The notes beneath the pieces are model-generated. The model saw only the letters and a list, made by a program, of their open reading frames with translations, was not told the origin of the DNA and did no database searches. DNA of 64,000 nucleotides from Streptomyces spinosisporus (GTDB taxonomy: Bacteria > Actinomycetota > Actinomycetes > Streptomycetales > Streptomycetaceae), in NCBI RefSeq assembly GCF_022698145.1, contig NZ_JALDAX010000012.1:1-64000 (forward strand), given 5' to 3'. Positions 50,626 to 58,593 of this stretch are shown here, piece by piece; the first letter of the stretch is position 1; each line of letters opens with the position of its first letter. The position numbers were made by a program, and so were the translations under genes.

Positions 50626-51101
50626 CAGCCGGTTTCGCCGGCGGGGTCGCAGATCGGGCACGGGCCCAGCTCGCCGCCGGCCAGCAGCTTGGCGTCCACC
50701 GGCACCGCCTCCACCTTTCCGGCGACCAGCGGGCAGTCCGCGCGGTGCCACAGCGTGCCGCCCGGCACCATCAGCAGGTCCCCGCTGACCGCGAGGGGGA
50801 GGGCCGCCGCACGCCCGGCGTCGTCGGTGTCGCTGGATCCGGCGGCCACCAGGAGGCCGTACAGCTCCTCCACGCGCGCGGCCGCCAGCGCGTTGCGTCC
50901 CTGGGTGAGCAGCACCGCCCCGGCGACGATCAGGGCCGCCCCGGGGACCGTGCAGGAGGCGAGGTAGGGCAGCTGGCGTTCGGCGAAACGCTCGCCCGAG
51001 ATGCCGTACCAGCCGATGACGCACAGCACCGCACCTGCGGCGAGCGCGGCCCAGCCGGCCCACAGGACGGGGTGCACGGTCCGCAGTCGGCCTGTCCGCA
51101 T
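50625..51101 (-). CDS. Small membrane protein with terminal Cys motif, first gene of the liv operon
   Basis: 158 aa. Two membrane helices (VLWAGWAALAAGAVLCVIGW and LASCTVPGAALIVAGAVLL), then a cytosolic domain with WHRADCPLVAGK and a C-terminal CPICDP. The His and three Cys could bind a metal. Similar HRxDCPLV...CxxC motifs occur in small zinc-ribbon-like domains. It shares a stop/start base with the fused transporter, so it is probably an accessory or assembly factor. ATG 51101 has GGGAG 7 nt upstream. Confidence 0.78.
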   Translation of the reverse strand: MRTGRLRTVHPVLWAGWAALAAGAVLCVIGWYGISGERFAERQLPYLASCTVPGAALIVAGAVLLTQGRNALAAARVEELYGLLVAAGSSDTDDAGRAAALPLAVSGDLLMVPGGTLWHRADCPLVAGKVEAVPVDAKLLAGGELGPCPICDPAGETG

Positions 51102-51244
51102 CGCTGGCTCCCGCACATCGCGTTCTTGCCCAATCGCCTGCTGCTATTCCATGTAAGCCAATGGACTTGCACTATGCCTTCTGCAAGCTGACCCTGAAAG
51201 CACCGGGCGCACCTTGCCCGGACCGACACCCGGTGGTGAGCCAG

Positions 51245-51820
51245 ATGGTTCTCGGGAGCGACCTCAGGAGCAGGAACGCACCAAGGGGGCGCGGCCCACG
51301 GGCAGCGGGCCGGGGCACGGCGGCGCTGGCCGCCCTCGGACTCGTCCTCGCCCCGGTCCTCGCGGCGTGCAGCGACGACAGCGGCGGCGGCAGCGAGAGC
51401 GCGCCCCCCACTCCGTCCGTGGAGCGGACGACGAGCGCCCCGGCGACGGCGCCGGCCGATCCGGCGGCCGCGACGAAGGAGATCCAGGAGAACTGGAAGA
51501 CGTTCTTCGACCCGGCCACGTCCACGAAGGACAAACAGGCGGTCCTGGAGAACGGGGACCGCATGGGCCCGGTCATGCAGGCCTTCAGCGGCGACCAGCG
51601 CGGCGGGCAGGTGCAGGCGAAGGTGACGAAGGTCGAGTTCACCTCGACGGACAAGGCGAACGTCACCTACGACCTCACCCTGAAGGGCGCCACCGCACTG
51701 CCGGGCGCCACCGGGACGGCCGTCGAGCAGGACGGCACCTGGAAGGTCTCCGTCACCACGCTCTGCGCACTGGTCGGCATGAGCGGAAATGCCTCGGCGT
51801 CGGCTCTCCCCGGCTGCTGA
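51245..51820 (+). CDS. Small lipoprotein of unknown function
   Basis: 191 aa. Lipobox LAPVLAAC (Cys42) after a basic start and hydrophobic stretch, then an Asp/Gly/Ser/Pro/Thr linker. The C-terminal domain (TKEIQENWKTFFDPATSTKDKQAVLENGDRM and AKVTKVEFTSTDKANVTYDL-type strands) has the look of a cystatin/NTF2-like fold. No enzyme motif. It overlaps the following substrate-binding protein gene by 32 bp and is divergent from the transporter operon, so it may help that system. GTG 51233/51236 are alternative starts. Confidence 0.8.
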   Translation: MVLGSDLRSRNAPRGRGPRAAGRGTAALAALGLVLAPVLAACSDDSGGGSESAPPTPSVERTTSAPATAPADPAAATKEIQENWKTFFDPATSTKDKQAVLENGDRMGPVMQAFSGDQRGGQVQAKVTKVEFTSTDKANVTYDLTLKGATALPGATGTAVEQDGTWKVSVTTLCALVGMSGNASASALPGC

Positions 51821-53087
51821 GACCGCTGCCGCGGTGCTGCTGCTCCTCGTGGGCACGGCCTGCGGCAGCCGGCTGCCGGAGAGCGACTTCGAGCACGACG
51901 GCCGTACGGACGCGCCCGCGCCAAGCAGTGCCGCGCCGGTCCGCGTCGGCATCGTCACCAGCGCCACCAGCCCGGTCGGCGGCAACACCTTCACCGGCCC
52001 CCGTGACGGCGCCAAGGCCTGGTTCGACCGGCTCAACGCGCAAGGGGGCATCGACGGGCACCCCGTGGAGGTCCGTGAGTGCGACGACGGCGGCAGCGGC
52101 GTCGGCAACAACTCCTGCGTGCACAAGCTGATCGACGACGACAAGGTGGTCGCCCTGGTCGCGACCACCGCGCTGGACTACGCGGGCGCCTCCCGCGTCT
52201 CCCACGCGCGCGTGCCCGACATCGGCGGCCAGCCCATCGGGGCCGCCTACGACACCTGGCCGCACCTGTACGGCATCTACGGCAGCCTCGCGCCCCGCAA
52301 CGGCACTCCCGGCTGGGGCGGAAAGCTCTACGGCGGCACGGAGGTGTACCGCTACTTCAAGCGCGAGAAGGGCGCCCGCACGGCCGCCGTGGTGTCGTAC
52401 AACCAGGCCGCGTCCGCCTCCTACGCCCGCCTCGTCGAGCAGGGGCTCAAGGCCGAGGGCTACAAGGTGGTCACCGAGGAGGTCGACTTCGCGCTGCCCA
52501 ACTTCCGTGCCGCCGCGGCGGATCTGAAGGAGCAGGGCGCCGACCTGGTCTTCGACGCCATCGACACCCACGGCAACGCCCAGCTGTGCAAGGCGATGGA
52601 CGAGGCCGGGGCCAAGGTCATCGCCAAGGTCACCAACGTCCAGAACTGGACGTCCACCGTCCCCGACGACTACAAGGACTCCCCGCGCTGCCGCAACGCC
52701 CTGTGGGCGACCGGCTCCAGCCGCAATTACGACGACACGGACGACGCGGCCGTGCGGCGGTTCCGGGACGCCACCAAGGGCCTGAAGACGCACTCCCAGT
52801 GGCAGTTGGAGGGCTGGGCGGCCGCCATGTGGTTCACCGACGCGGCCAGGTCCTGCGCGAAGACGGGCATCACGCGCGCGTGCGTCGACGCCTACATGAA
52901 CCGCAGCGAGAACTACACCGCCGGTGGACTGCTGGTCCCGGTCCGCTTCGACCGGCTGCCCGAGCCGCCGAAGCACCGCAGGACCTGTCTGTCGGTGGCC
53001 CGCTGGCAGGACGGGAAGGGGTGGGTGTCCCAGGGCGACATGAACAGCACCTGCTTCGACGTGCCGCAGCTGCCCTACCAGCCGTAG
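51789..53087 (+). CDS. Branched-chain amino acid-type ABC substrate-binding lipoprotein (LivJ/K-like)
   Basis: 432 aa. Signal peptide with lipobox (LLLLVGTAC). Type I periplasmic-binding fold: RVGIVTSATSPVGGNTFTGPRDGAKAWFDRLNAQGGIDG, then DDKVVALVATTALDYAG, and hinge strands. Several Cys beyond the lipobox (DDGGSGVGNNSC, DSPRC, ARSCAK, CVDAY, RRTC, TC) could form disulfides, uncommon for LivJ-type proteins. Natural partner of the fused transporter, which is transcribed in the other direction. Ligand unknown. ATG 51789 lies within the end of the lipoprotein gene. Confidence 0.9.
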   Translation: MPRRRLSPAAETAAAVLLLLVGTACGSRLPESDFEHDGRTDAPAPSSAAPVRVGIVTSATSPVGGNTFTGPRDGAKAWFDRLNAQGGIDGHPVEVRECDDGGSGVGNNSCVHKLIDDDKVVALVATTALDYAGASRVSHARVPDIGGQPIGAAYDTWPHLYGIYGSLAPRNGTPGWGGKLYGGTEVYRYFKREKGARTAAVVSYNQAASASYARLVEQGLKAEGYKVVTEEVDFALPNFRAAAADLKEQGADLVFDAIDTHGNAQLCKAMDEAGAKVIAKVTNVQNWTSTVPDDYKDSPRCRNALWATGSSRNYDDTDDAAVRRFRDATKGLKTHSQWQLEGWAAAMWFTDAARSCAKTGITRACVDAYMNRSENYTAGGLLVPVRFDRLPEPPKHRRTCLSVARWQDGKGWVSQGDMNSTCFDVPQLPYQP

Positions 53088-53168
53088 ATCCGCCGCGACG
53101 CAACGCAACCAAAGGGCCCGGACACCGGTCTAACCGGGCAGCACAGGGCGAGGAAGGACCTTCACCGC

Positions 53169-53978
53169 ATGACGACGTTGGCCCCGCAGTCCACACCGCT
53201 GCGCGCCGACTGCATCGCCGACTCGGCGGGCGGGCTGACCTTCGACGTGCCGGCGTTCGGGGAGAGCGGCCCCGCCCTGCTGGTGCTGCGGCTGCGGGAC
53301 GCCCACGAGGAGGTCTGTCTGCCGCTGACCCCGGCCGGGGACGGCCGGCTGCGTGCCGCCCTGCCCAGCAGCGTCGCCCTCCCCGAGGGCCGCTGGGACG
53401 CCTACGCGCGCGTGGCCGCCGGGGAGCCGCGCCGTCTCGTGCCCGGCGTCACCGATCTGCGCTCGCTCGCCGCCCGGACCCCGGGCGCCTCCCGCGGCCA
53501 TGTCGCCGTCCGCATCCCGTACGCCACCCGCCAGGGCAGGCTCAGCGTCCGCAGCTGGCTGCGCGCCCCGCACGCCGAGGTCGGTGAACTGCACGTCAGG
53601 CAGGGCGTGTTGAGTGTGCGGGGGCGGGTGTACGGCACCGGGCTCGGCCCGCACGCCCACGCCGAGATCCGTGCCCGGCACGCGCCCGTGCCGGTGCTGC
53701 GGACCGAAGTCCTCGCCGACCGGGCCGAGTTCCGCTTCAAGGTGGTGTACGCGGCCCTGGAGCCGGGCGTGTGGGACCTGTGGCTGCGGCCCGCGGGGGA
53801 TGGAGGACCAGAGGTGCGGCTCGCCCGGCTGCTCGACGACGTGGCCGACAAGAAGCCGGTGTTCACCTATCCACGCGTGCGCGTGGACGCGCCGTACGGC
53901 CCGGTGGAGGCCGGGCCGTACTACACGCGGGACAACGACCTGTCGGTGTCCGTCACCGCGTGTGCCTCACCGCAGTGA
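53169..53978 (+). CDS. Conserved hypothetical protein, beta-sandwich-rich
   Basis: 269 aa. Two similar beta-rich halves with WDAYARVAAGEPRRL in the first and VWDLWLRPAG in the second, plus ALLVLRLRDAHEEVCLPL; the pattern is like the accessory domains found after some envelope-polymer glycosyltransferases. No catalytic motif and no signal peptide. ATG 53169 has AAGGA 9 nt upstream. Its end overlaps the convergent epoxide hydrolase gene by 12 bp. Function unknown. Confidence 0.78.
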   Translation: MTTLAPQSTPLRADCIADSAGGLTFDVPAFGESGPALLVLRLRDAHEEVCLPLTPAGDGRLRAALPSSVALPEGRWDAYARVAAGEPRRLVPGVTDLRSLAARTPGASRGHVAVRIPYATRQGRLSVRSWLRAPHAEVGELHVRQGVLSVRGRVYGTGLGPHAHAEIRARHAPVPVLRTEVLADRAEFRFKVVYAALEPGVWDLWLRPAGDGGPEVRLARLLDDVADKKPVFTYPRVRVDAPYGPVEAGPYYTRDNDLSVSVTACASPQ

Positions 53979-55100
53979 GCCGAAGAACTCCCTGACGTCA
54001 CGCGTCAGCAGGTCGGGCACCTCCAGGGCGGCGAAGTGACCGCCCCGGTCGAACTCCGTCCAGCGGACGACGGTGTTGGCCCGCTCGGCCCAGCGGCGGA
54101 TCGCGACGTCCTCGGCGAAGTTCGCGACCGCCGTCGGCACCCCGGAGGGCGCGGTCGGGAACCAGTCCGGGACATGGCCGTTCTCGTAGTACATCCGGGC
54201 CGCCGAACCCGCCGTGCCGGTCAGCCAGTACAGCATCACGTTCGTCAGCAGCGTGTCCCGGTCGATCGCGTCCTCGGGCAGCGCGGCCGAGGAGTGCGTC
54301 CACGCCTGGAACTTCTCCATGATCCAGGCGAGCTGGCCGACGGGCGAGTCGGTGAGGGCGTACGACAGGGTCTGCGGACGGGTCGACTGCAGGACGTTGT
54401 AGCCGAAGCCGTCGGTGGTGAACTCCGCGATCCTGGCGAGGCGTTGCCGCTCACGGTCGGTCAGCCCCCGCTGCTCCTCCTCCTCGACCGGGCCGAGCGG
54501 GATGAAGCCCACCGACGCGGCGTTCACATGGACCCCGACCACCGACTCGGGCGCGACGCGGGCGAGTTCGGGGGAGACCAGCGCGCCGAGGTCGCCGCCC
54601 TGGGCGCCGTAGCGCTCGTAGCCGAGCCTGCGCATCAGCTCGGCCCACGCGCGTGCCGTGCGCGAGACGTTCCAGCCCTTCTCACGGGTCGGTCCCGAGA
54701 AGCCGAACCCGGGCAGGGACGGGATCACCAGGTGGAAGTCGCCGCTCAGCGGGCCGATCAGACCGAGGAACTCCACGACGGACCCCGGCCAGCCGTGCGT
54801 CAGGATCAGCGGGAGCGCGTCCGACCGGGCGGAGCGCACATGCAGGAAGTGCACGGTCGCGCCGTCGATCTCCGTCGTGTACTGCGGGATCTCGTTGAGG
54901 GCCGTCTCGTGCTTGCGCCAGTCGTAGCCGCCGCGCCAGTAGGCCGCCAGGTCGCGGAGGTACGGCAGCGAGGCGCCGTAGTCCCAGCCCGCGTCCGGGA
55001 GTTCGTCCGGCCAGCGGGTCAGGTCCAGGCGGGTGTGCAGGTCGTCGAGCTGTGCCTGCGGGATGTCGATCCGGAAGCCGTGCACGCTGTTGTCTGCCAT
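53967..55100 (-). CDS. Epoxide hydrolase (alpha/beta hydrolase with EHN domain)
   Basis: 377 aa. The N-terminal EHN domain (FRIDIPQAQLDDLHTRLDLTRWP...WDYG) precedes the alpha/beta fold. Oxyanion segment THGWPGSVVEF, nucleophile Asp in AQGGDLGALVSPELA, and catalytic His in DRGGHFAALEVPD; a Tyr in the lid is likely (YALTDSPVGQLAWI). It opens epoxides to diols; the substrate is unknown. The ATG at 55100 has TAGCGT 7 nt upstream on the same strand and no Shine-Dalgarno. Divergent from the WYL regulator, with a perfect 19-bp inverted repeat in the 63-bp gap. Confidence 0.92.
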   Translation of the reverse strand: MADNSVHGFRIDIPQAQLDDLHTRLDLTRWPDELPDAGWDYGASLPYLRDLAAYWRGGYDWRKHETALNEIPQYTTEIDGATVHFLHVRSARSDALPLILTHGWPGSVVEFLGLIGPLSGDFHLVIPSLPGFGFSGPTREKGWNVSRTARAWAELMRRLGYERYGAQGGDLGALVSPELARVAPESVVGVHVNAASVGFIPLGPVEEEEQRGLTDRERQRLARIAEFTTDGFGYNVLQSTRPQTLSYALTDSPVGQLAWIMEKFQAWTHSSAALPEDAIDRDTLLTNVMLYWLTGTAGSAARMYYENGHVPDWFPTAPSGVPTAVANFAEDVAIRRWAERANTVVRWTEFDRGGHFAALEVPDLLTRDVREFFGSLR

Positions 55101-55107
55101 GCATCCC

Positions 55108-55113
55108 ACGCTA
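55108..55113 (-). promoter_or_regulatory. -10 element (TAGCGT) of the epoxide hydrolase gene
   Basis: TAGCGT on the minus strand ends 7 nt before the ATG at 55100; no ribosome binding site is present, so the mRNA is probably leaderless. Confidence 0.45.
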
Positions 55114-55122
55114 GGGACACTT

Positions 55123-55141
55123 GCGGACACCTTCTGTCCGC
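55123..55141. promoter_or_regulatory. Perfect 7-5-7 inverted repeat, probable operator
   Basis: GCGGACA (55123-55129) and TGTCCGC (55135-55141) are exact reverse complements with a 5-bp centre. The site lies 9 bp upstream of the epoxide hydrolase -10 and 22 bp upstream of the regulator ATG, where it can control both genes. The divergent HTH-WYL protein is the obvious candidate ligand. Confidence 0.75.
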
Positions 55142-55163
55142 GTCCTTTGGCAGACTCGGCATC

Positions 55164-56204
55164 ATGTTGGAGACCTCGGCACGACTCCTGCGGCTGCTCT
55201 CGCTCCTCCAGGCGCACCGCGACTGGTCGGGCGCCGATCTCGCCGACCGCCTCGGTGTCACCCCACGCACCGTGCGCAGGGACGTCGACCGGCTGCGTGA
55301 GCTCGGCTACCCCGTCAACGCCAGCCCGGGCACCGGCGGCGGCTACCAGCTGGGCGCGGGCGCCGAACTCCCGCCGCTGCTGCTGGACGACGACGAGGCG
55401 GTCGCCGTCGCCGTCGGGCTGCGCACGGCCGCCGGACAGGGCATCGAGGGCATCGGCGAGACCTCCGTACGCGCCCTCGCCAAGCTGGAGCAGGTACTGC
55501 CGAGCCGGCTGCGGCGCCGTGTGGGCGCCCTCAACGCCTTCACCGTGCCGATGCTGCGCGGCCCGCAGGCCTCCGCCGTCGACCCGGCCCTGCTGACCGA
55601 ACTGGCGAACCTCTGCCGGGACGCCGAACGCCTCCGCTTCGCGTACAGCGACCACGACGGCACCGCCACCCGCCGCACGGTCGAACCGCACCGCCTGGTG
55701 TGCAGCGAGCGCCGCTGGTACCTGGTCGCCTGGGACCTGGACCGCGACGACTGGCGTACGTTCCGCGTCGACCGCATCACGCCGAGGCCGCCGCACGGCC
55801 CGCGCTTCACACCGCGCACCCCGCCCGCCGAGGACCTCGCCGCCTACGTCTCCAGGGGCGTCTCCACGCGCGCGTACGCCTCGCACGCCGTCGTACGGCT
55901 GCTGGTGCCCCTCGAGGAGGCCGCCGAGCGGATCTCACCGAGCGCCGGGCAGCTGGAGGCGGACGGCCCGGACGCGTGTGTGCTGCGCACCGGTGCCGCG
56001 AGTCTGGACGTGATGGTGATCCACGTGATGATGACGGGGTTCGAGTTCGAGGTGCTGGAGCCGGCCGAGCTGACCGAGGCGATCAGGACCGCTCGTGACC
56101 GGCTTGCTCGCTCGTTGGCTCGGGCTGCGGCGTCAGCGCCGCCAGTTCGGGATGGTGCAGATCGAACGCCGGGGACTCGGAGCGGACCTTCGGCAGGGTG
56201 TTGA
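55164..56204 (+). CDS. HTH-type transcriptional regulator with WYL domain (YafY-like)
   Basis: 346 aa. N-terminal winged helix (LLRLLSLLQAHRDWSGADLADRLGVTPRTVRRDVDRLRELGYPV, residues 6-50). The WYL domain follows (about 145-230) with the variant signature RRWYLVAWDLDRDDWRTFRVDRI, then a C-terminal WCX region. WYL proteins respond to nucleotides, ssDNA or metabolites. ATG 55164 has a weak site. The last 122 bp run antisense through the end of the cytochrome oxidase gene; the tail beyond about residue 320 is Arg/Ala-rich. Confidence 0.9.
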   Translation: MLETSARLLRLLSLLQAHRDWSGADLADRLGVTPRTVRRDVDRLRELGYPVNASPGTGGGYQLGAGAELPPLLLDDDEAVAVAVGLRTAAGQGIEGIGETSVRALAKLEQVLPSRLRRRVGALNAFTVPMLRGPQASAVDPALLTELANLCRDAERLRFAYSDHDGTATRRTVEPHRLVCSERRWYLVAWDLDRDDWRTFRVDRITPRPPHGPRFTPRTPPAEDLAAYVSRGVSTRAYASHAVVRLLVPLEEAAERISPSAGQLEADGPDACVLRTGAASLDVMVIHVMMTGFEFEVLEPAELTEAIRTARDRLARSLARAAASAPPVRDGADRTPGTRSGPSAGC

Positions 56205-57771
56205 AGTTGTGCCGCGGCGGCGGGCAGGAGGTCGCCCACTCCAGGGAGCGGCCGTAGCCCCAGGGGTCGTCGGAGTCGACCTTCTCGCCGTACTTGGCGG
56301 TCTTCCAGACGTTGTAGAGGAACGGCAGCGTCGACATGCCGAGCAGGAACGCGCCGATCGTCGAGATCGTGTTGAGAGCCGTGAACCCGTCGGCGGCGAG
56401 ATAGTCCGCGTACCGGCGCGGCATGCCCTCCGCGCCCAGCCAGTGCTGCACCAGGAACGTGGTGTGGAAGCCCACGAACAGCGTCCAGAACTGGATCTTG
56501 CCGAGGCGCTCGTCGAGCATCTTGCCGGTGAACTTGGGCCACCAGAAGTAGAACCCGCCGAAGATCGCGAAGACCACGGTGCCGAACACGACGTAGTGGA
56601 AGTGCGCGACCACGAAATAGGTGTCCGAGACATGGAAGTCCAGCGGCGGTGACGCCAGGATCACCCCGGTCAGACCGCCGAACAGGAAGGTCACCAGGAA
56701 GCCCGTCGCCCACAGCATCGGCGTCTCGAAGGACAGCGAGCCCTTGATCATGGTGCCGATCCAGTTGAAGAACTTCACGCCGGTCGGCACGGCGATCAGG
56801 AACGTCATGAAGGCGAAGAACGGCAGCAGCACCCCGCCGGTGACGAACATGTGGTGCGCCCACACCACGACGGACAGACCGGTGATCGCCATCGTCGCGC
56901 CGACCAGCGTGAGATAGCCGAAGAGCGGCTTGCGGCTGAAGACCGGGAGGATCTCCGTGACGATGCCGAAGAACGGCAGGGCGATGATGTAGACCTCGGG
57001 ATGGCCGAAGAACCAGAACAGGTGCTGCCACAGCAGGGCACCGCCGTTGGCCGAGTCGAAGACCTGCGCCCCGAACCGCCGGTCCGCCTCCAGGCACAGC
57101 AGCGCCGCCGCGAGCACCGGGAACGCCATCAGGATCAGGATCGACGTGAACAGCGTGTTCCAGGTGAAGATCGACATCCGGAACATCGTCATGCCGGGGG
57201 CGCGCATCCCGATGATCGTGGTGATGAAGTTGACCGCGCCGAGGATCGTGCCGAAGCCCGCCAGCGCCAGGCCCATGATCCACAGATCGGGTCCGACGCC
57301 GGGCGAGCGCACCTCGCTGTTGAGCGGCGCGTAGGCGAACCAGCCGAAGGCGGCGGGACCGTCCGGCACGAACAGCGAGCCGAGCACGACGAGACCGCCG
57401 AACAGGAAGAACCAGTACGACAGCATGTTCAGGCGCGGGAAGGCGACGTCGGGGGAGCCGATCTGCAGGGGCATCAGCTCGTTGGCGAAGCCCGCGAACA
57501 TCGGGGTCGCGAAGAGCAGCAGCATGATCGTGCCGTGCATCGTGAACAACTGGTTGAACTGGTTGTTGTCCATGATCTGCAGCCCGGGCCGGGCGAGCTC
57601 GGCGCGCATCATCAGCGCCATCACCCCGCCGATCAGGAAGAAGGCGAAGGAGGTGATCAGATAGAGGTGGCCGATCTTCTTGTGGTCGGTGGTCGTCAGC
57701 CAGTCGACGACCACCCGCCCCTGCCGAGTGGGCACCGGTCGCGCCGCCGTGTGTACGGTCTGGGTCCCCAT
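56083..57771 (-). CDS. ctaD: Cytochrome c oxidase subunit I (solitary copy)
   Basis: 562 aa, 12 membrane helices. Haem a ligand His in FTMHGTIMLLLFATP, CuB ligand and cross-linked Tyr in GHPEVYIIALPFFG, the CuB His pair in VWAHHMFVTGG, and the haem a3/a His in HFHYVVFGTVVF are all in place, so it should be catalytically competent. No subunit II, III or cytochrome bc1 gene is near; in Streptomyces the main aa3 operon lies elsewhere, so this is likely a second ctaD. The start at 57771 follows a weak site. Confidence 0.95.
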   Translation of the reverse strand: MGTQTVHTAARPVPTRQGRVVVDWLTTTDHKKIGHLYLITSFAFFLIGGVMALMMRAELARPGLQIMDNNQFNQLFTMHGTIMLLLFATPMFAGFANELMPLQIGSPDVAFPRLNMLSYWFFLFGGLVVLGSLFVPDGPAAFGWFAYAPLNSEVRSPGVGPDLWIMGLALAGFGTILGAVNFITTIIGMRAPGMTMFRMSIFTWNTLFTSILILMAFPVLAAALLCLEADRRFGAQVFDSANGGALLWQHLFWFFGHPEVYIIALPFFGIVTEILPVFSRKPLFGYLTLVGATMAITGLSVVVWAHHMFVTGGVLLPFFAFMTFLIAVPTGVKFFNWIGTMIKGSLSFETPMLWATGFLVTFLFGGLTGVILASPPLDFHVSDTYFVVAHFHYVVFGTVVFAIFGGFYFWWPKFTGKMLDERLGKIQFWTLFVGFHTTFLVQHWLGAEGMPRRYADYLAADGFTALNTISTIGAFLLGMSTLPFLYNVWKTAKYGEKVDSDDPWGYGRSLEWATSCPPPRHNFNTLPKVRSESPAFDLHHPELAALTPQPEPTSEQAGHERS

Positions 57772-58206
57772 CGCTCGCTCGCCCCTTCGCTCGTCGCGCC
57801 CCGGGTCCGCCGCAGCCCGCGGACACCTGGCCGCGAGCTCACGCCATGATGCTCGCGTCGCCGTGTGCTCCGACAGGGGGCGTGCGGGGATTCTGTGCTG
57901 GAGCCATGGATTTCCTATGCGCTGTCAGCTCCCGCGAAGCCGCCGGAATCGATCGGGAAAGAAGTCCGGAGGCAGTTCTGACGGCACTTTCCGCCGGGGA
58001 ATTCGAAGAGTGTTCGCGACACGCGGCAATTACGTTCGATTGCCTGCGGAAGGCGTAGGGACGCGTCCGTTCGTGTGACGGACCGGACCCGAAACGCGTG
58101 TCGTGGTCCTGTGACAGAAGTGTGACCGGAGGGGGATACGTGTCCGTCGGGCAGCGGGGGACGGGCCCCGCTTCCCTGCCCGCCGGAGAAGGCCTAGCGT
58201 GGCGGC
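57772..58206. promoter_or_regulatory. Intergenic region upstream of ctaD and the I78 inhibitor gene
   Basis: 435 bp without a supported gene. The middle (about 57900-58060) is AT-richer. A 51-codon frame from ATG 57909 follows GGAG with only 2 nt spacing and shows no family pattern. TAGCGT at 58195-58200 is the likely -10 of the downstream inhibitor gene. No hairpin terminator or riboswitch recognised. Confidence 0.4.
58195..58200 (+). promoter_or_regulatory. -10 element (TAGCGT) of a probable leaderless promoter
   Basis: TAGCGT ends exactly 6 nt before the ATG at 58207, the same arrangement as at 8176-8188. No Shine-Dalgarno sequence. Confidence 0.45.
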
Positions 58207-58422
58207 ATGGCACCGATTCCCACTCCGCCTGCGGAGCCCCAGGACAGTCCCGACGCGTACGTCGGCCTCGACGCGGCCGGAGCCGAGCGGCTCGCACGGG
58301 AACGCGGATGGTCGACGGTCCGCGCGCTGCCGCCGGGGGCGATCATCACCATGGAGTACCGCGTGGGCAGGATGAACTTCGAGGTCGAGGAGGACCGCGT
58401 GGTGCGGGCCTGGAAGGGCTGA
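58207..58422 (+). CDS. I78 family peptidase inhibitor-like protein
   Basis: 71 aa. A short Pro-rich start is followed by the I78 pattern: AERLARERGWSTVRAL in the helix, then PPGAIITMEYRVGRMNFEVEEDRVVRAW, where the loop before the RMNFEV strand corresponds to the protease-binding loop of potato inhibitor I-like folds. No signal peptide, so it would act in the cytoplasm. Probably a serine protease inhibitor, though the family has few characterised members. Ends before a run of 9-bp repeats and a terminator. Confidence 0.82.
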   Translation: MAPIPTPPAEPQDSPDAYVGLDAAGAERLARERGWSTVRALPPGAIITMEYRVGRMNFEVEEDRVVRAWKG

Positions 58423-58447
58423 GAAGGCCCGCCAAGCTCCCTGCCGG

Positions 58448-58502
58448 GCAGGTCCGGCAGGTCCGGCAGGCCCAGCAGGCTCGGGAGGTCTGGCAGGTCC
58501 GG
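58448..58502 (+). repeat. Imperfect 9-bp tandem repeats
   Basis: About six units of GGCAGGTCC and variants (GGCAGGCCC, AGCAGGCTC, GGGAGGTCT) follow the inhibitor gene. Non-coding; lies between the gene end and the terminator. Confidence 0.75.
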
Positions 58503-58510
58503 CTTACGGC

Positions 58511-58545
58511 GAAGGCCCCGGTTCCAGGGCGGAACCGGGGCCTTC
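58511..58545. terminator. Hairpin terminator with 14-bp perfect stem
   Basis: GAAGGCCCCGGTTC (58511-58524) pairs with GAACCGGGGCCTTC (58532-58545) over a 7-nt loop, followed by CTTGT. It separates the inhibitor gene from the convergent PAP2 gene. Confidence 0.85.
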
Positions 58546-58593
58546 CTTGTGCGGGGGTGGTTGTGCGTACCGGCCCCGCTGTCCGTGTGCCGG

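Noticed and set aside
47929..51063. 1044-aa version of the fused Liv protein starting upstream of 50625
   Set aside because: The first about 146 residues are out of frame with the small Cys-motif membrane protein, Arg/Gly-rich and without homology; the LivH start at 50625 is coupled to the upstream stop.
57846..58058. 70-codon plus-strand frame between ctaD and the I78 gene
   Set aside because: Poor ribosome binding site spacing, no recognisable family, and composition at odds with neighbours. It could be a small gene but cannot be supported.
58448..58502. 9-bp GGCAGGTCC repeats as a CRISPR or binding-site array
   Set aside because: Units are too short, contiguous and degenerate; no spacers, and they lie between a gene end and its terminator.
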